Source: Pontiellaceae bacterium B12219 (GTDB lineage: Bacteria > Verrucomicrobiota > Kiritimatiellia > Kiritimatiellales > Pontiellaceae). From it: DNA of 64,000 nucleotides. The stretch is from assembly GCA_029432795.1 (NCBI GenBank), contig JARNMJ010000019.1, forward strand, positions 1 through 64,000. The letters are read 5' to 3'. The notes under the pieces are model-generated. The model worked only from the letters and a program-made list of their open reading frames with translations, was not told the origin of the DNA and ran no database searches. The position numbers and the translations under genes were made by a program. This document shows positions 9,416-17,432 of the stretch, piece by piece; positions within the stretch are counted from its first letter, which is position 1, and the number at the start of each line of letters is the position of its first letter.

Positions 9416-9595
9416 TTTCTATAACCCTGCTCTTTTAAATATGTTAATTCAAAATGTGCACATCGAACGGTTGCTGTGCGTAAAGGCGGGGAACATAGCA
9501 GGATTTCGTGAAAGATGTCACGGCAGAGGATGATTTTGTTTTTTTTGTGCCGAATCGGCATTTTATAAAACGGTTTGTGACGAAGGGATGAAACC

Positions 9596-10144
9596 ATGAA
9601 GGTTAAAACCATAGAAGAAGCCTGCGCATTTGTGAAAAGTGTGCATATCTGCACGATATTTCCATCCGATAAAACGGCGCTGACCTCGCTGTATGAACAG
9701 GTTGATCTGCCGGAAAAACAACCGGGAGAATCGGGGTGGGGGCAGCGGATGGAAGCCGTCTGGCCGTGGAAAAATCAGTTGCCGGCCCTCTATCCGAACG
9801 AAATTTACTACGGTAAAATCAAAGGCGGATTTGCGGTTTTAATGTCGATGGATTATCTGGAAAACACGCACTTTCCGACGGCCTACCGGCCGGTCGAATC
9901 GCTGAATCAGTTGGCCGGGACCGTTTTTGAAAGGATTCGCATTGAGCCCTGGACCACCACCGATCTGCGGAAAGAGGTCGTTTTTGAAACCGGATGTTCC
10001 AAGAGCCAGTTCGACACCGCCCTCAAGAATTTGCAGATTTCATTGAATATCGTGCGGGAGTGCGCGGCCGAACAGGACACGTGGCTTCCGTTTCGGGAAG
10101 TGTATTCCGAGATTTGGAAAAAACATGTTCCGGCGGAAGACTGA
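9596..10144 (+). CDS. Hypothetical protein, possibly related to AlkZ/YcaQ winged-helix proteins
   Basis: A 182-residue soluble protein. The N-terminus (VKSVHICTIFP, then LPEKQPGESGWGQRM and AVWPWKNQLPALYPNEIYYGKIKGG) looks like a conserved family that I recall as AlkZ-related. The second half contains a probable winged helix (about 125-165). AlkZ/YcaQ are DNA glycosylases for crosslinks, but the QxQ or QxD catalytic motif is not evident here, so no repair activity is claimed. It converges with the DUF2235 gene with only three bases between them. Confidence 0.55.
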   Translation: MKVKTIEEACAFVKSVHICTIFPSDKTALTSLYEQVDLPEKQPGESGWGQRMEAVWPWKNQLPALYPNEIYYGKIKGGFAVLMSMDYLENTHFPTAYRPVESLNQLAGTVFERIRIEPWTTTDLRKEVVFETGCSKSQFDTALKNLQISLNIVRECAAEQDTWLPFREVYSEIWKKHVPAED

Positions 10145-10147
10145 GTT

Positions 10148-11176
10148 TTAAGGCTCCAGCGGTGGCCAGTGTCCATGTTGCGCAATGTATTTTTCAATGG
10201 CCTGACTTTTGTAGTTCATGCCGATATAGCGGTCGCGCACGCTGGAATGAACGGTGGTCGGCATTACGTTTTCGGCGTCAATGTAGCGCTTGAAAGCACC
10301 CAGCAGTTTAAACATGCCTTTGTATTCATTGTGTTGTTTTGCGCATGGATTCAGCTGAATCGCTTTCATATAGGGCTCAAACGTCAGATCGTGCTTTTCG
10401 GCTTCTCTGAGCATCCACATGAAGGGAATATCCGACAGCACGGTTCCGTTGGAATCCGGGCGATAGCCCCCGCCGACATCGGAATGCACCCCGGCAAACC
10501 AAACCTGTTTCAGATCGACGCCCGGTTTCGGGTCCCACATCGTCGGTTTGAAGTCGTCCCGCAGTTCGTCCAGCGCCAGCGCATGGCGCACCACGGTCAT
10601 ATTGCTGCCGAGTTTACGGTCATAAAACAGGTGCTTGTTTTTGATTAAGCCGAAAATAGTAATCGGCAGTCCCAGTGCACCCACCGTATCCCAGGCGCCG
10701 ACAAATTTAATTTTCACCTCCTGCTGAACAGCATAGTTTTCCCGCCATTCATACGAGTGTGCGCAGCTTGGCGAATATTTTTTGGTTTTGTAGAGGTCGA
10801 ACGCCTCTTCAACCATGCCTCCCAGTTCGCCGCGCAGAATGCTGCAGTTATTCAGCATTCCGCAAAGGCTCCGGATGGTATAGGCCCCGCGGCTGAAACC
10901 GAAGAGATAGATTTCATCGCCCGGATCGTAGTTGTGCACCAGAAAGCGGTAGCCATCCATTACGTTTTTTTCGAGCCCCTCTCCGAAACTGCCGCCGCTC
11001 AGTTTGTCGTGATACGAGCCGATACCCCAGTCGTAGAAAACGACCTGTTTCACGCCGGCGGCATCGTGCGGAGCAATGCCGCGTGCAAATCGGAGTACAT
11101 TGGTGGCACAATCGTTTTGGCCGATTCGTTCCGGCCGGTTCCAGGTTCCGTCTGCACAGATTACGATACGTTTCAT
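10148..11176 (-). CDS. DUF2235 / Tle1-like alpha/beta hydrolase
   Basis: 342 residues. The opening IVICADGTWN, the long insert and the nucleophile elbow LFGFSRGAY (S95) are hallmarks of DUF2235, the catalytic fold of T6SS phospholipase effectors of the Tle1 group. FAGVHSDVGGGY near residue 230 supplies the typical His/Asp region. There is no signal peptide and no VgrG, PAAR or immunity gene beside it, so an effector role is not supported. A cytoplasmic lipase or esterase is the cautious reading. Confidence 0.8.
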   Translation of the reverse strand: MKRIVICADGTWNRPERIGQNDCATNVLRFARGIAPHDAAGVKQVVFYDWGIGSYHDKLSGGSFGEGLEKNVMDGYRFLVHNYDPGDEIYLFGFSRGAYTIRSLCGMLNNCSILRGELGGMVEEAFDLYKTKKYSPSCAHSYEWRENYAVQQEVKIKFVGAWDTVGALGLPITIFGLIKNKHLFYDRKLGSNMTVVRHALALDELRDDFKPTMWDPKPGVDLKQVWFAGVHSDVGGGYRPDSNGTVLSDIPFMWMLREAEKHDLTFEPYMKAIQLNPCAKQHNEYKGMFKLLGAFKRYIDAENVMPTTVHSSVRDRYIGMNYKSQAIEKYIAQHGHWPPLEP

Positions 11177-11331
11177 TATTTGCCTCCCGGGGGTAATGGA
11201 TCGTTTGAACTTCGGAAATTATATGGAGATAAGCAGGTTAAGACAAGGCGCGAATCCGTTGGTGCCCGGGCGGCTGAGTGAGGAAGGCCGAAAGGGCAAA
11301 TGCATTTCGCCGGCATCGGCCCCAACGATGG

Positions 11332-11649
11332 CTATGAAATCAGTGCGGCTAAAAAATCAGACTCTTTAATGAATTGCAGTGATGCGCCGCGCTTTTTTAA
11401 ATCAACGGCTTTTTGGGCAACGCGTGTGCAGCAGGCAAAGGAACAGCATCTGACGCCCTTGCTGCCGATGACTATATAGTCCGTTTCTTCGCTTACATTC
11501 GGCGTAAAGGTTCCGCCTTTTCGCGCAACCTCATGCTCAAGGTCCGGCCGTTCATGTCCATCAAACTTCCCGGCTAAACAAAAGCTTTTTCCGTCAAACG
11601 AGAGGTCGGGATTCTGTGAATATTCGAGATCTGGGTTCAAGGGGTTCAT
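11332..11649 (-). CDS. BRCT-domain protein
   Basis: 105 residues. From about residue 17 (LSFDGKSFCLAGKF) to the end it reads as one BRCT domain: a beta strand, HEVARKGGTFTPNVSEETDYIVIGSKG, then a final helix. BRCT domains bind phosphopeptides or DNA ends and usually sit in NAD-dependent ligases, PolC or RFC subunits; a free-standing one may be a mobile accessory gene. GGAG directly abuts the ATG, unusually close for initiation, so the true start may differ. It borders the cassette island. Confidence 0.7.
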   Translation of the reverse strand: MNPLNPDLEYSQNPDLSFDGKSFCLAGKFDGHERPDLEHEVARKGGTFTPNVSEETDYIVIGSKGVRCCSFACCTRVAQKAVDLKKRGASLQFIKESDFLAALIS

Positions 11650-11795
11650 CTCCTTTATGCTCCATTAAATCTTGGGAATGCGATGCAGCGGATTAATCAA
11701 AATCATCGCCGAACATCCTGATGCCATTGGGTTAAATGAATCGACCCCAAGTCAGTTTCTTACTTGATGGACAACCTCATATGGCTGGTTAGCAA

Positions 11796-12413
11796 TTATT
11801 TCAATTCATCCACGCTACGCAATAATGCTTTCCCGGTAGAGGTGCAAAACCAACTTCCAGATGTTTGATCAATTAGCCGTAGGTGTTGCAAATATTCGTG
11901 GTTAAATGATCTCTTATCTCTAACCAAACCCATTGAATAGGCATTTGCTAGGGTCTTTAGTATGAACTTTGTTTTCGAACTATTCTCTGAATATATCTCA
12001 GAGAGTAAAATCAAATCTCGATCGGTTAATTTACTTAATAGTCGTGCTATTTCAGGATGAATACTTCCTTCAATAAATTCTCTGGCAACTAAGTTTGCCC
12101 ATAATGATCTCATTGATTCATCACACTGCTTTTCTGCATTATCAAAGACGATGTACATTACTTCTGGTTTCACAGATGGGTGATAATTTCCTTCATGAGT
12201 ACGTTTATCTTGGACGTGTTTTGACGCCTCATGAATAGTTTGAGCTATTATGAGTTTCTGAGCTTCTTCAAGAGCATTGAATTTTTGTTCAATCATTCGA
12301 CCGATACCATGAGTGGTTGCGGTCAGGGGGTGTAATAGCTGTTTTAAAATATCCGTAAATGACACCCAGACTTCTGCAGGAATAAATTTTGTTATATCAT
12401 GTGGTTCTGTCAT
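11796..12413 (-). CDS. Abi-alpha-like (DUF4393-type) protein in a cassette position
   Basis: 205 residues, AT-rich compared with its neighbours. The segment MRSLWANLVAREF, then SIHPEIARLLSKLTDRD, then the end STGKALLRSV matches the general layout I know from Abi-alpha/DUF4393 proteins, a family named for abortive phage infection. No enzymatic motif is visible, so a defence role is only suggested by this resemblance and by its position next to attC-like sites. Its ATG is 19 bases from the attC end at 12433. No convincing attC is seen on its own 3' side, so the cassette may be decayed. Confidence 0.55.
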   Translation of the reverse strand: MTEPHDITKFIPAEVWVSFTDILKQLLHPLTATTHGIGRMIEQKFNALEEAQKLIIAQTIHEASKHVQDKRTHEGNYHPSVKPEVMYIVFDNAEKQCDESMRSLWANLVAREFIEGSIHPEIARLLSKLTDRDLILLSEIYSENSSKTKFILKTLANAYSMGLVRDKRSFNHEYLQHLRLIDQTSGSWFCTSTGKALLRSVDELK

Positions 12414-12432
12414 TATCTTCTTCTTTGCTAGC

Positions 12433-12507
12433 GTTAAACGTAAGCCGCTTGGGAATCAGACTCTGACCGAATTGCCGGGCGGTGTCCAAGTAGGCTCAAT
12501 GTTTAGG
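12433..12507 (-). other. attC-like recombination site (integron cassette)
   Basis: A 75-bp imperfect palindrome between two leftward genes. On the minus strand it opens with CCTAAAC and closes with GTTTAAC. The inner arms TGAGCCTACTTGG and (reverse complement) TAAGCCGCTTGG pair with one unpaired base, the layout of folded attC sites. The end boxes differ from the consensus RYYYAAC/GTTRRRY, so it may be a weak site. Confidence 0.6.
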
Positions 12508-12517
12508 TTCTGTATTT

Positions 12518-13318
12518 TTATCTATAAGCCAAAGCAATTGATGTGAGAACTACTAAACATAATCCCATAAAACTATAAGATATAATGGTAAAAGGTTTTT
12601 CATGAACTGAATCCCAATCCACAAAGCCATCGGAATTTAGAATGGGAGCGGTAAATAATGATCCGAAATAGAAAACTATTGTGCCATTGAGAACAAAGAT
12701 TGCGCGTTTGATAGAATTCTGAATTGAGAAATTCACTTCATCAAAAAAGTTGAAAATGGAATCGGGCACATATTTTTTGAGATCAGCTGTGTCTCCTAAC
12801 ATGTTCTGTAATGAAGTAATTTCGAGCTGTCTCAAAATCAAGTCTGTGATTGTACATGAAAATAATATATCAAAAATGGCCACAGCAAAAAGGATCTTAG
12901 TTAATGATGTTGCTTTGCCCTCTTCTGCAAGGGTTCGTGCATGCTCTATTTTGGTGATGCGCATAACCTGATAGGATTTTAAAGCGAGTGCGTAATCGAC
13001 AAACAGAATCTTAAATGTAATTCCGGCAATTAATGGTGCTGCAGATTTAATGGGTAGTGAAAACATTTTCCCATCTTCAAATAATTGCACCCAAACACCA
13101 GTTAGTAGTGAAATGATGATCGTTAAGAATAAACTATTTCCCAGTACAAATACATAACCGTGGACGCTAAATGGATTGGAGCAAGCTTGGAGGAGTTTTG
13201 ATACTGCTTTGCCACAGCTTTTCTTTAGAGCTGTCGGGAAAATGTGGTCTAAACCCGAAATCAGAAAGGCGATTGCAGAGGCAATGCCTATATATGTGCC
13301 ATAAGTACCGATTGTCAT
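12518..13318 (-). CDS. Hypothetical multi-pass membrane protein (cassette gene)
   Basis: 266 residues with about six hydrophobic helices: near the N-terminus (YIGIASAIAFLISGL), then FVLGNSLFLTIIISLLTGVW, APLIAGITFKILFVDYAL, ILFAVAIFDILFSC, AIFVLNGTIVFYFGSLF and a final pair-like segment TIISYSFMGLCLVVL. No transporter or enzyme motif is recognised. Low GC and flanking attC-like sites on both sides mark it as a gene cassette. The start lies 12 bases from the upstream attC end, as usual for cassettes. Confidence 0.65.
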   Translation of the reverse strand: MTIGTYGTYIGIASAIAFLISGLDHIFPTALKKSCGKAVSKLLQACSNPFSVHGYVFVLGNSLFLTIIISLLTGVWVQLFEDGKMFSLPIKSAAPLIAGITFKILFVDYALALKSYQVMRITKIEHARTLAEEGKATSLTKILFAVAIFDILFSCTITDLILRQLEITSLQNMLGDTADLKKYVPDSIFNFFDEVNFSIQNSIKRAIFVLNGTIVFYFGSLFTAPILNSDGFVDWDSVHEKPFTIISYSFMGLCLVVLTSIALAYR

Positions 13319-13330
13319 AGTTTTCTTATT

Positions 13331-13419
13331 GTCCTAAACGTTATGGGTGAGCCGCCGGTGAACGGAAACCTTGCTGACTCAACGGACGTTTTCACCGTTG
13401 GCTCCGCCCTTTGTTAGGC
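13331..13419 (-). other. attC recombination site (integron cassette)
   Basis: The clearest of the three sites, 89 bp. Read on the minus strand it opens with GCCTAAC, a perfect RYYYAAC box, and ends in GTTTAGGAC. The inner arms GGCGGAGCCAACGGTGAA and (reverse complement) GGGTGAGCCGCCGGTGAA pair over most of their length. It sits directly between the stop of one cassette gene (13424) and the start of the next (13318). Confidence 0.8.
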
Positions 13420-13423
13420 TTTT

Positions 13424-13897
13424 TTAGTCATTTAACCAATACATTGTTTTTTGAACGGTGATCATTGGTGTTTTACGAATGATTGGTGCTACCGAGTTGC
13501 GAATTGAAGAAAGTAAATTCTTTCCCTGAGCATGATTGAAATCAGCTTCAGTTAAAAATTTTCCATCGACAGTCTTAATCTCCTCTACGACATCACATTT
13601 GAAATATGTTTTGGCTTCATCATTTTCTAAAAGGTGAATGTCATTCCCTTTAATTTTGGAAAGAGATGTTTCTATTACTTTAGCTCGGAATTGAACGACT
13701 CTCTGTAGAGATTGGTTATCTGTTCGACTTTCAGCATAATACAGATAGAGCCAAAACTCTTTCGTTTTATCTGAAGGTAAAGTGTGTGGTTCGAACCAAA
13801 GAAATGGAAAACAGAAGTACCGTTTCCCCGACGACTTCCATTTTTTTAGCTCATCATCAAACCAGTGTGGTTCAGTTGGGTATAAATATGAATTCAT
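13424..13897 (-). CDS. Hypothetical cassette protein
   Basis: 157 residues, rich in aromatic residues near the N-terminus (FCFPFLWFEPH, FWLYLYY) and otherwise soluble, with mixed alpha/beta character. No signal peptide and no known motif. Flanked by attC sites at 13331-13419 and 13924-14011, with only a few bases between stop and attC, so the whole 0.6 kb unit has the shape of one integron cassette. Base composition is poorer in GC than the surrounding chromosome. Confidence 0.6.
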   Translation of the reverse strand: MNSYLYPTEPHWFDDELKKWKSSGKRYFCFPFLWFEPHTLPSDKTKEFWLYLYYAESRTDNQSLQRVVQFRAKVIETSLSKIKGNDIHLLENDEAKTYFKCDVVEEIKTVDGKFLTEADFNHAQGKNLLSSIRNSVAPIIRKTPMITVQKTMYWLND

Positions 13898-13923
13898 GAT
13901 TTCTCCTGTGGTATAATTTTTCA

Positions 13924-14011
13924 GTCCAACGTTATGGGTGAGCCGCCGTGCACATAAACGTTGACCGGATCAACTGGCGTTTTCACGGTAGGCTCAAACC
14001 ACTGGTTCTGC
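13924..14011 (-). other. attC recombination site (integron cassette)
   Basis: An 88-bp palindromic site. On the minus strand it ends in GTTGGAC, a perfect GTTRRRY box, and its inner arms TGAGCCTACCGTG and (reverse complement) TGAGCCGCCGTG pair with an extra base. The opening box is GCAGAAC, off consensus. Its TATGGGTGAGCCGCC part is shared with the site at 13331-13419, showing a common origin. Confidence 0.75.
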
Positions 14012-14398
14012 TTATATTTCATTTAATATTTTAGAGCGCTTTATTTCATATTCTTCATGAGAGATTAGGTTTTTGTCTTTTAATTTTTTGATTTCATTAA
14101 GCCGACTTTCAACCGATCTATAACCGGGAACTGGTTGCTGCTTGTCGTCATCAAGAGTGGTTGTGTAGGAAAATTCTTCTGTGGGAATGCCTTCATCAGT
14201 AAATAGGTTAATTGCTCCAAATATTGCTCCGAGGAGTGCTCCGCCTGTCCAAAGTAGGCCAAACCAAACCGGGCCATCATTATCTTTACTGATCGTTGGA
14301 ATCAGCACAGTGACGCCAATGATTGCGAAGATTCCTCCCATTATCATTTGCATGAAGGAGGAAGATTTACTTGGTTTTATTTTTCCACGTGTTTTCAT
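14012..14398 (-). CDS. Small membrane protein with a C-terminal SHOCT domain (cassette gene)
   Basis: 128 residues. Two membrane helices (about 16-35 and 47-66) are followed by a hydrophilic linker and a C-terminal SHOCT-like motif, LNEIKKLKDKNLISHEEYEIKRSKIL, the short helix-turn-helix often found at the ends of small bacterial membrane proteins and thought to mediate oligomerisation. It is the first cassette gene in reading direction. No integrase gene lies upstream of it. Confidence 0.7.
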   Translation of the reverse strand: MKTRGKIKPSKSSSFMQMIMGGIFAIIGVTVLIPTISKDNDGPVWFGLLWTGGALLGAIFGAINLFTDEGIPTEEFSYTTTLDDDKQQPVPGYRSVESRLNEIKKLKDKNLISHEEYEIKRSKILNEI

Positions 14399-14635
14399 TT
14401 TTTGTCCATGCAGAACAGTGTATTAGACGGACGTTGATAATTCAGGGTGTTTTATAGGGGGCCGTAATGACCGATATTATCCTGTTACAAGGAGTGAGTT
14501 TATAAAGAATACAATTAATTGTTTCGATATGAAATTTGTAAAATAATTCTAATAAATAGGCTAAATCCTGAAAAAGGGTGGGTTTGGGAGTGGGGATTCA
14601 TTGGTCAGCGTCAGTGAGCTGTTGGAACAATAAAT

Positions 14636-14705
14636 TGGAGGGATGCCGTCCTCGGCGTCCGTAGCTGAAGCGCGCGCGGCGGACATTGAGGATAATGTCC
14701 CTCCA
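14636..14705. repeat. Dispersed double-hairpin element, intergenic copy
   Basis: A 70-bp imperfect palindrome with ends TGGAGGGA and TCCCTCCA. Inside are two hairpins: GGATGCCG-TCCT-CGGCGTCC (one G-T pair) and GGACATT-GAGGAT-AATGTCC. Related sequence occurs at 20518-20550 in metG and 25675-25729 in the AddB-like gene, so this is a repeat family and not a one-off hairpin. Confidence 0.7.
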
Positions 14706-14790
14706 TCCTGCGCGTACTATCGCAGGCATCTTGCCTGCTCCTTGTGGGGCGGGGATTTTCTTAATTGAGTGTCAGTTGGTCTGCCCCCTT

Positions 14791-14829
14791 ACACAAAAGC
14801 ATTTCCAAGGATTGGAAATGCTTTTGTGT
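14791..14829. other. Perfect 17-bp stem hairpin built around the TTCCA-N5-TGGAA palindrome
   Basis: Arms 14791-14807 and 14813-14829 are exact reverse complements, with the 5-base loop AGGAT; the innermost ten paired positions are the dispersed TTCCA/TGGAA palindrome. It lies 32 bases beyond the fumA stop, where a 3'-end hairpin would be expected, but no T-run follows on the minus strand (AAGGGGG instead), so it is not a classic intrinsic terminator. Confidence 0.7.
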
Positions 14830-14861
14830 GACACGGTCTGATTTCTCAGCGTCGCAGGTAA

Positions 14862-16481
14862 TTATTTCCCCTTCAGAATGTCGGCGAAGAAGTTGTTGCC
14901 TTTGTCGTCGACGAGGATGATGGCGGGGAAATCGACCACTTCAATTTTGCGGACGGCTTCCATGCCGAGTTCTTCCATATCGACGATTTCAACTTTCTTG
15001 ATGTTCTTTTCGGCGAGCAGAGCGGCGGGGCCGCCGACGGAGCCGAGGTAGAATCCGCCGTGTTTGGCACAGGCATCGGTTACGCTCTGGGCGCGGTTGC
15101 CTTTGGCGAGCATGATCATCGAACCGTGCTGCTGCTGGAAGCCTTCCACATAGGGATCCATGCGCTGGGCGGTGGTGGGGCCGAACGAGCCGGAGGCTTT
15201 TCCTTTCGGTGTTTTGGCCGGGCCGGCGTAGTAGACCGGGTGGTCTTTAAAGTACTGCGGCATCGGCTCGCCGCGATCCAGAATTTCCTGAATCTTGAGG
15301 TGGGCAATGTCGCGCGCCACGATGAGCGGGCCGTTGAGGCGGACGCGCGTGGTGACGGGATAGTTTGAAAGGTCGGCCAGAATTTCGTCCATCGGGCGGT
15401 TCAGATCGATGACCGGAGCATCATCTTCGAGTTTGCCGATATTGGCGGGCGCATATTTGGCGGGATCGTGTTCGAGCTGTTCGAGGAAGATGCCGTCTTT
15501 GGTGATTTTGGCCTTAATATTCCGGTCGGCAGAGCAGGAAACGCCGATGCCGACGGGGCAGCTGGCGGCGTGGCGCGGCATGCGGATGACGCGGACATCG
15601 TGGCAGAAATATTTTCCGCCGAACTGCGCGCCGATTTTTGAATCGCGGCTCATCTGCAGCACTTTTTCTTCCCATTCGAGGTCGCGGTAAACACGGCCGG
15701 TTTCGTCTCCGGTGGTTGGTAGGTCGTCGAGGGCGCCGGTGGAGGCCATCTTGACATATTTCATGGTGGCTTCGGCGGAGGTGCCGCCGATGACGACCAC
15801 ATAGTGGTAGGGCGGGCAGGCGGCGGTGCCGATATTAAAGAACTCGGCTTTCAGGAATTCTTCGAGGTTTTCTTCGGTGAGCAGCGATTTGGTTTTCTGG
15901 TAGAGATAGGATTTATTGGCCGATCCGCCGCCTTTGGTCACGAAAGTGAGATCGTATTCCATTCCTTTTCCGGAATAGATGTCGATCTGCGCGGGCAGGT
16001 TGTTGCCGGTGTTCTTCTCGGTGAACATGTCGAGCGGTGCAATCTGGGAATAGCGAAGGTTGAAATCCTGGAAGCAGCGATAGACTCCTTTGGAGAAGGC
16101 TTCCTTTTCGTCGAAATCGGTCCAGACCTGATTGCCTTTGCTGCCGACGACAATGGCTGTGCCGGTGTCCTGGCAGGTGGGCAGCTCGCCATAGGCGGCG
16201 ATGATGGAGTTTTCCAGGAAGCAGCGGGCCACGAAGATATCGTTTTCGCTGGCTTCGGGGTCGTCAAGAATCTTGGCAACCTGCTGCATGTGGGCCGGGC
16301 GCAGGAAGAAGGAAACATCGTGGAATGCTTCGTAGGCAAGGTGTTCAAGAGCTTCTTTTTCAACAACAAGCACATCCTTTCCGTTGAATTGGTCAACTCG
16401 TACGCCTTCGGTGGTGAGGAGGCGGTATTGGGTTTTGTCGCCGCTGTGCTGAAAAGTCGGGGTATAGGTATATTCGCTCAT
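14862..16481 (-). CDS. fumA: Class I (iron-sulfur) fumarate hydratase
   Basis: 539 residues, the single-chain FumA/FumB type that hydrates fumarate to malate in the TCA cycle. C103 (PTCQDTGTA), C222 (GTAACPPYH) and C316 (GVSCSADRN) match the three cysteines that hold the labile [4Fe-4S] cluster in E. coli FumA (105, 224, 318). [10 protein letters not shown] and [11 protein letters not shown] belong to the substrate site. Length and start agree with the family. Transcribed alone; the divergent DUF481 gene begins 150 bases away. Oxygen-sensitive fumarases of this class are common in anaerobes. Confidence 0.92.
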   Translation of the reverse strand: MSEYTYTPTFQHSGDKTQYRLLTTEGVRVDQFNGKDVLVVEKEALEHLAYEAFHDVSFFLRPAHMQQVAKILDDPEASENDIFVARCFLENSIIAAYGELPTCQDTGTAIVVGSKGNQVWTDFDEKEAFSKGVYRCFQDFNLRYSQIAPLDMFTEKNTGNNLPAQIDIYSGKGMEYDLTFVTKGGGSANKSYLYQKTKSLLTEENLEEFLKAEFFNIGTAACPPYHYVVVIGGTSAEATMKYVKMASTGALDDLPTTGDETGRVYRDLEWEEKVLQMSRDSKIGAQFGGKYFCHDVRVIRMPRHAASCPVGIGVSCSADRNIKAKITKDGIFLEQLEHDPAKYAPANIGKLEDDAPVIDLNRPMDEILADLSNYPVTTRVRLNGPLIVARDIAHLKIQEILDRGEPMPQYFKDHPVYYAGPAKTPKGKASGSFGPTTAQRMDPYVEGFQQQHGSMIMLAKGNRAQSVTDACAKHGGFYLGSVGGPAALLAEKNIKKVEIVDMEELGMEAVRKIEVVDFPAIILVDDKGNNFFADILKGK

Positions 16482-16632
16482 GATAAATCTCCGTGAATTA
16501 AAAAGTGAAACTCAACTTTCGTGACAACGGATGAAATTTTCAAGGTTCAAGTTTAAGGATTACTTAGAGTTGCGGGGTTACAGGTCTTTCGTTTATGGTT
16601 CGTTTCTCAGTAAAGATTAAGGAGAGTTGGAG

Positions 16633-17364
16633 ATGAAATTGATTAAGGGAGTTGTCCTGGCCATGTTGGTTGCGGCACCGGTTGCGGGTTTGGCCGATGA
16701 AGTGACGAATGTGACCTATAAAAGCAGTGTTGCACTGGGTGCGACGTTTAAATCCGGTAATACGGATCAATCGTTATATACGATGGATTTTCAATGGGAT
16801 CGTTATTCACCGAAAAATGACTGGGTGAACAGCCTGTACGGCGAATACGGCGAAACCGAAAATGCGCAAACGGAAGGTAAAGTCCGTGGACAGTCGAATT
16901 ATCGCTATAAAATCGGCGGCAAGAAATTCTTCGTCGGTGCATTCGGCGAAGCCCTTTCGGATGCCATCAGAAAGATTCGGTTCCGGGGAACAATCGGTCC
17001 GGATCTCGGTTATTATTTCATTAACAAAGAAAAGCATAAGTTCGATGTGTCGTTGGGTCTCAACTATGTGTATGAGCGCACAGCCGCGGATGAACGGGAT
17101 TACGGCGCGTGGCGCCTGGCCGGAAATTACTTTATCGATTTCACGGAAATCTCAACGTTTTATCTTAATATCTCATACAGCGGTAACATTGACGATGTGG
17201 AGGACAGCAGTGGTCTTCTGGTAACCGGTCTGAAGAGCAAGGTTTCCGACAATCTGTCGCTCTTTATTGAATTCCGCGATGATTACGACAATGAGAAGGA
17301 TGTGGGTGTCGCCGAAAATAACGACATCACTGTGCTGGCCGGTCTGGCCTACGATTTCATGTAG
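16633..17364 (+). CDS. DUF481-family outer-membrane beta-barrel protein
   Basis: 243 residues from the ATG at 16633, chosen over an in-frame TTG at 16627 because AAGGAG lies eight bases before the ATG. A Sec signal peptide ends near GLADEVT. The rest is a run of amphipathic strands (VALGATFKSGNTDQSLYTMDFQWDR, LGLNYVYERT) ending in an aromatic residue close to the C-terminus, as in outer-membrane barrels. The phrase GNTD is typical of DUF481 proteins, whose role is unknown; salt-stress induction is reported for one member. A GAAA-loop terminator follows. Confidence 0.75.
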   Translation: MKLIKGVVLAMLVAAPVAGLADEVTNVTYKSSVALGATFKSGNTDQSLYTMDFQWDRYSPKNDWVNSLYGEYGETENAQTEGKVRGQSNYRYKIGGKKFFVGAFGEALSDAIRKIRFRGTIGPDLGYYFINKEKHKFDVSLGLNYVYERTAADERDYGAWRLAGNYFIDFTEISTFYLNISYSGNIDDVEDSSGLLVTGLKSKVSDNLSLFIEFRDDYDNEKDVGVAENNDITVLAGLAYDFM

Positions 17365-17385
17365 GTTCCGCCGATTGGAAATTCA

Positions 17386-17411
17386 AGCCGTCCGAAAGGG
17401 CGGCTCTTTTG
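17386..17411 (+). terminator. Intrinsic terminator after the DUF481 gene
   Basis: Stem AGCCGTCC/GGGCGGCT (one G-T pair) closed by a GAAA tetraloop and followed by TCTTTTG. It separates the DUF481 gene from the cupin gene 20 bases further on. Confidence 0.75.
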
Positions 17412-17432
17412 TTTAAAACCCGGAGCGTTCCA

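Larger units (their letters stand above)
14399..14861. other. Gene-free stretch with two structured elements
   Basis: No gene is visible in 463 bases between the cassette island and fumA. The left part is AT-rich. It contains the double-hairpin element at 14636-14705 and the long hairpin at 14791-14829, listed separately. A further GC-rich segment (GCGTACTATCGCAGGCATC-type, about 14710-14745) resembles dispersed non-coding sequence. There is no integrase and no tRNA. Confidence 0.5.

Noticed and set aside
10148-11176. T6SS phospholipase effector
   Set aside because: The fold matches DUF2235/Tle1, but no VgrG, PAAR, immunity or secretion gene is adjacent.
11650-11795. A fourth attC site after the Abi-alpha-like gene
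   Set aside because: Candidate end boxes (TGCTAAC, GTTCGGC on the minus strand) do not fit RYYYAAC/GTTRRRY and the inner arms do not pair.
14791-14829. Hairpin as a standard intrinsic terminator of fumA
   Set aside because: No T-run follows on the minus strand; it is listed as a structured element instead.
14399-14861. Integron integrase gene
   Set aside because: The gap before the first cassette has no open frame of adequate length on either strand.
16627-16632. TTG start for the DUF481 gene
   Set aside because: The ATG six bases later has the correct distance to the AAGGAG ribosome-binding site and begins a clean signal peptide.
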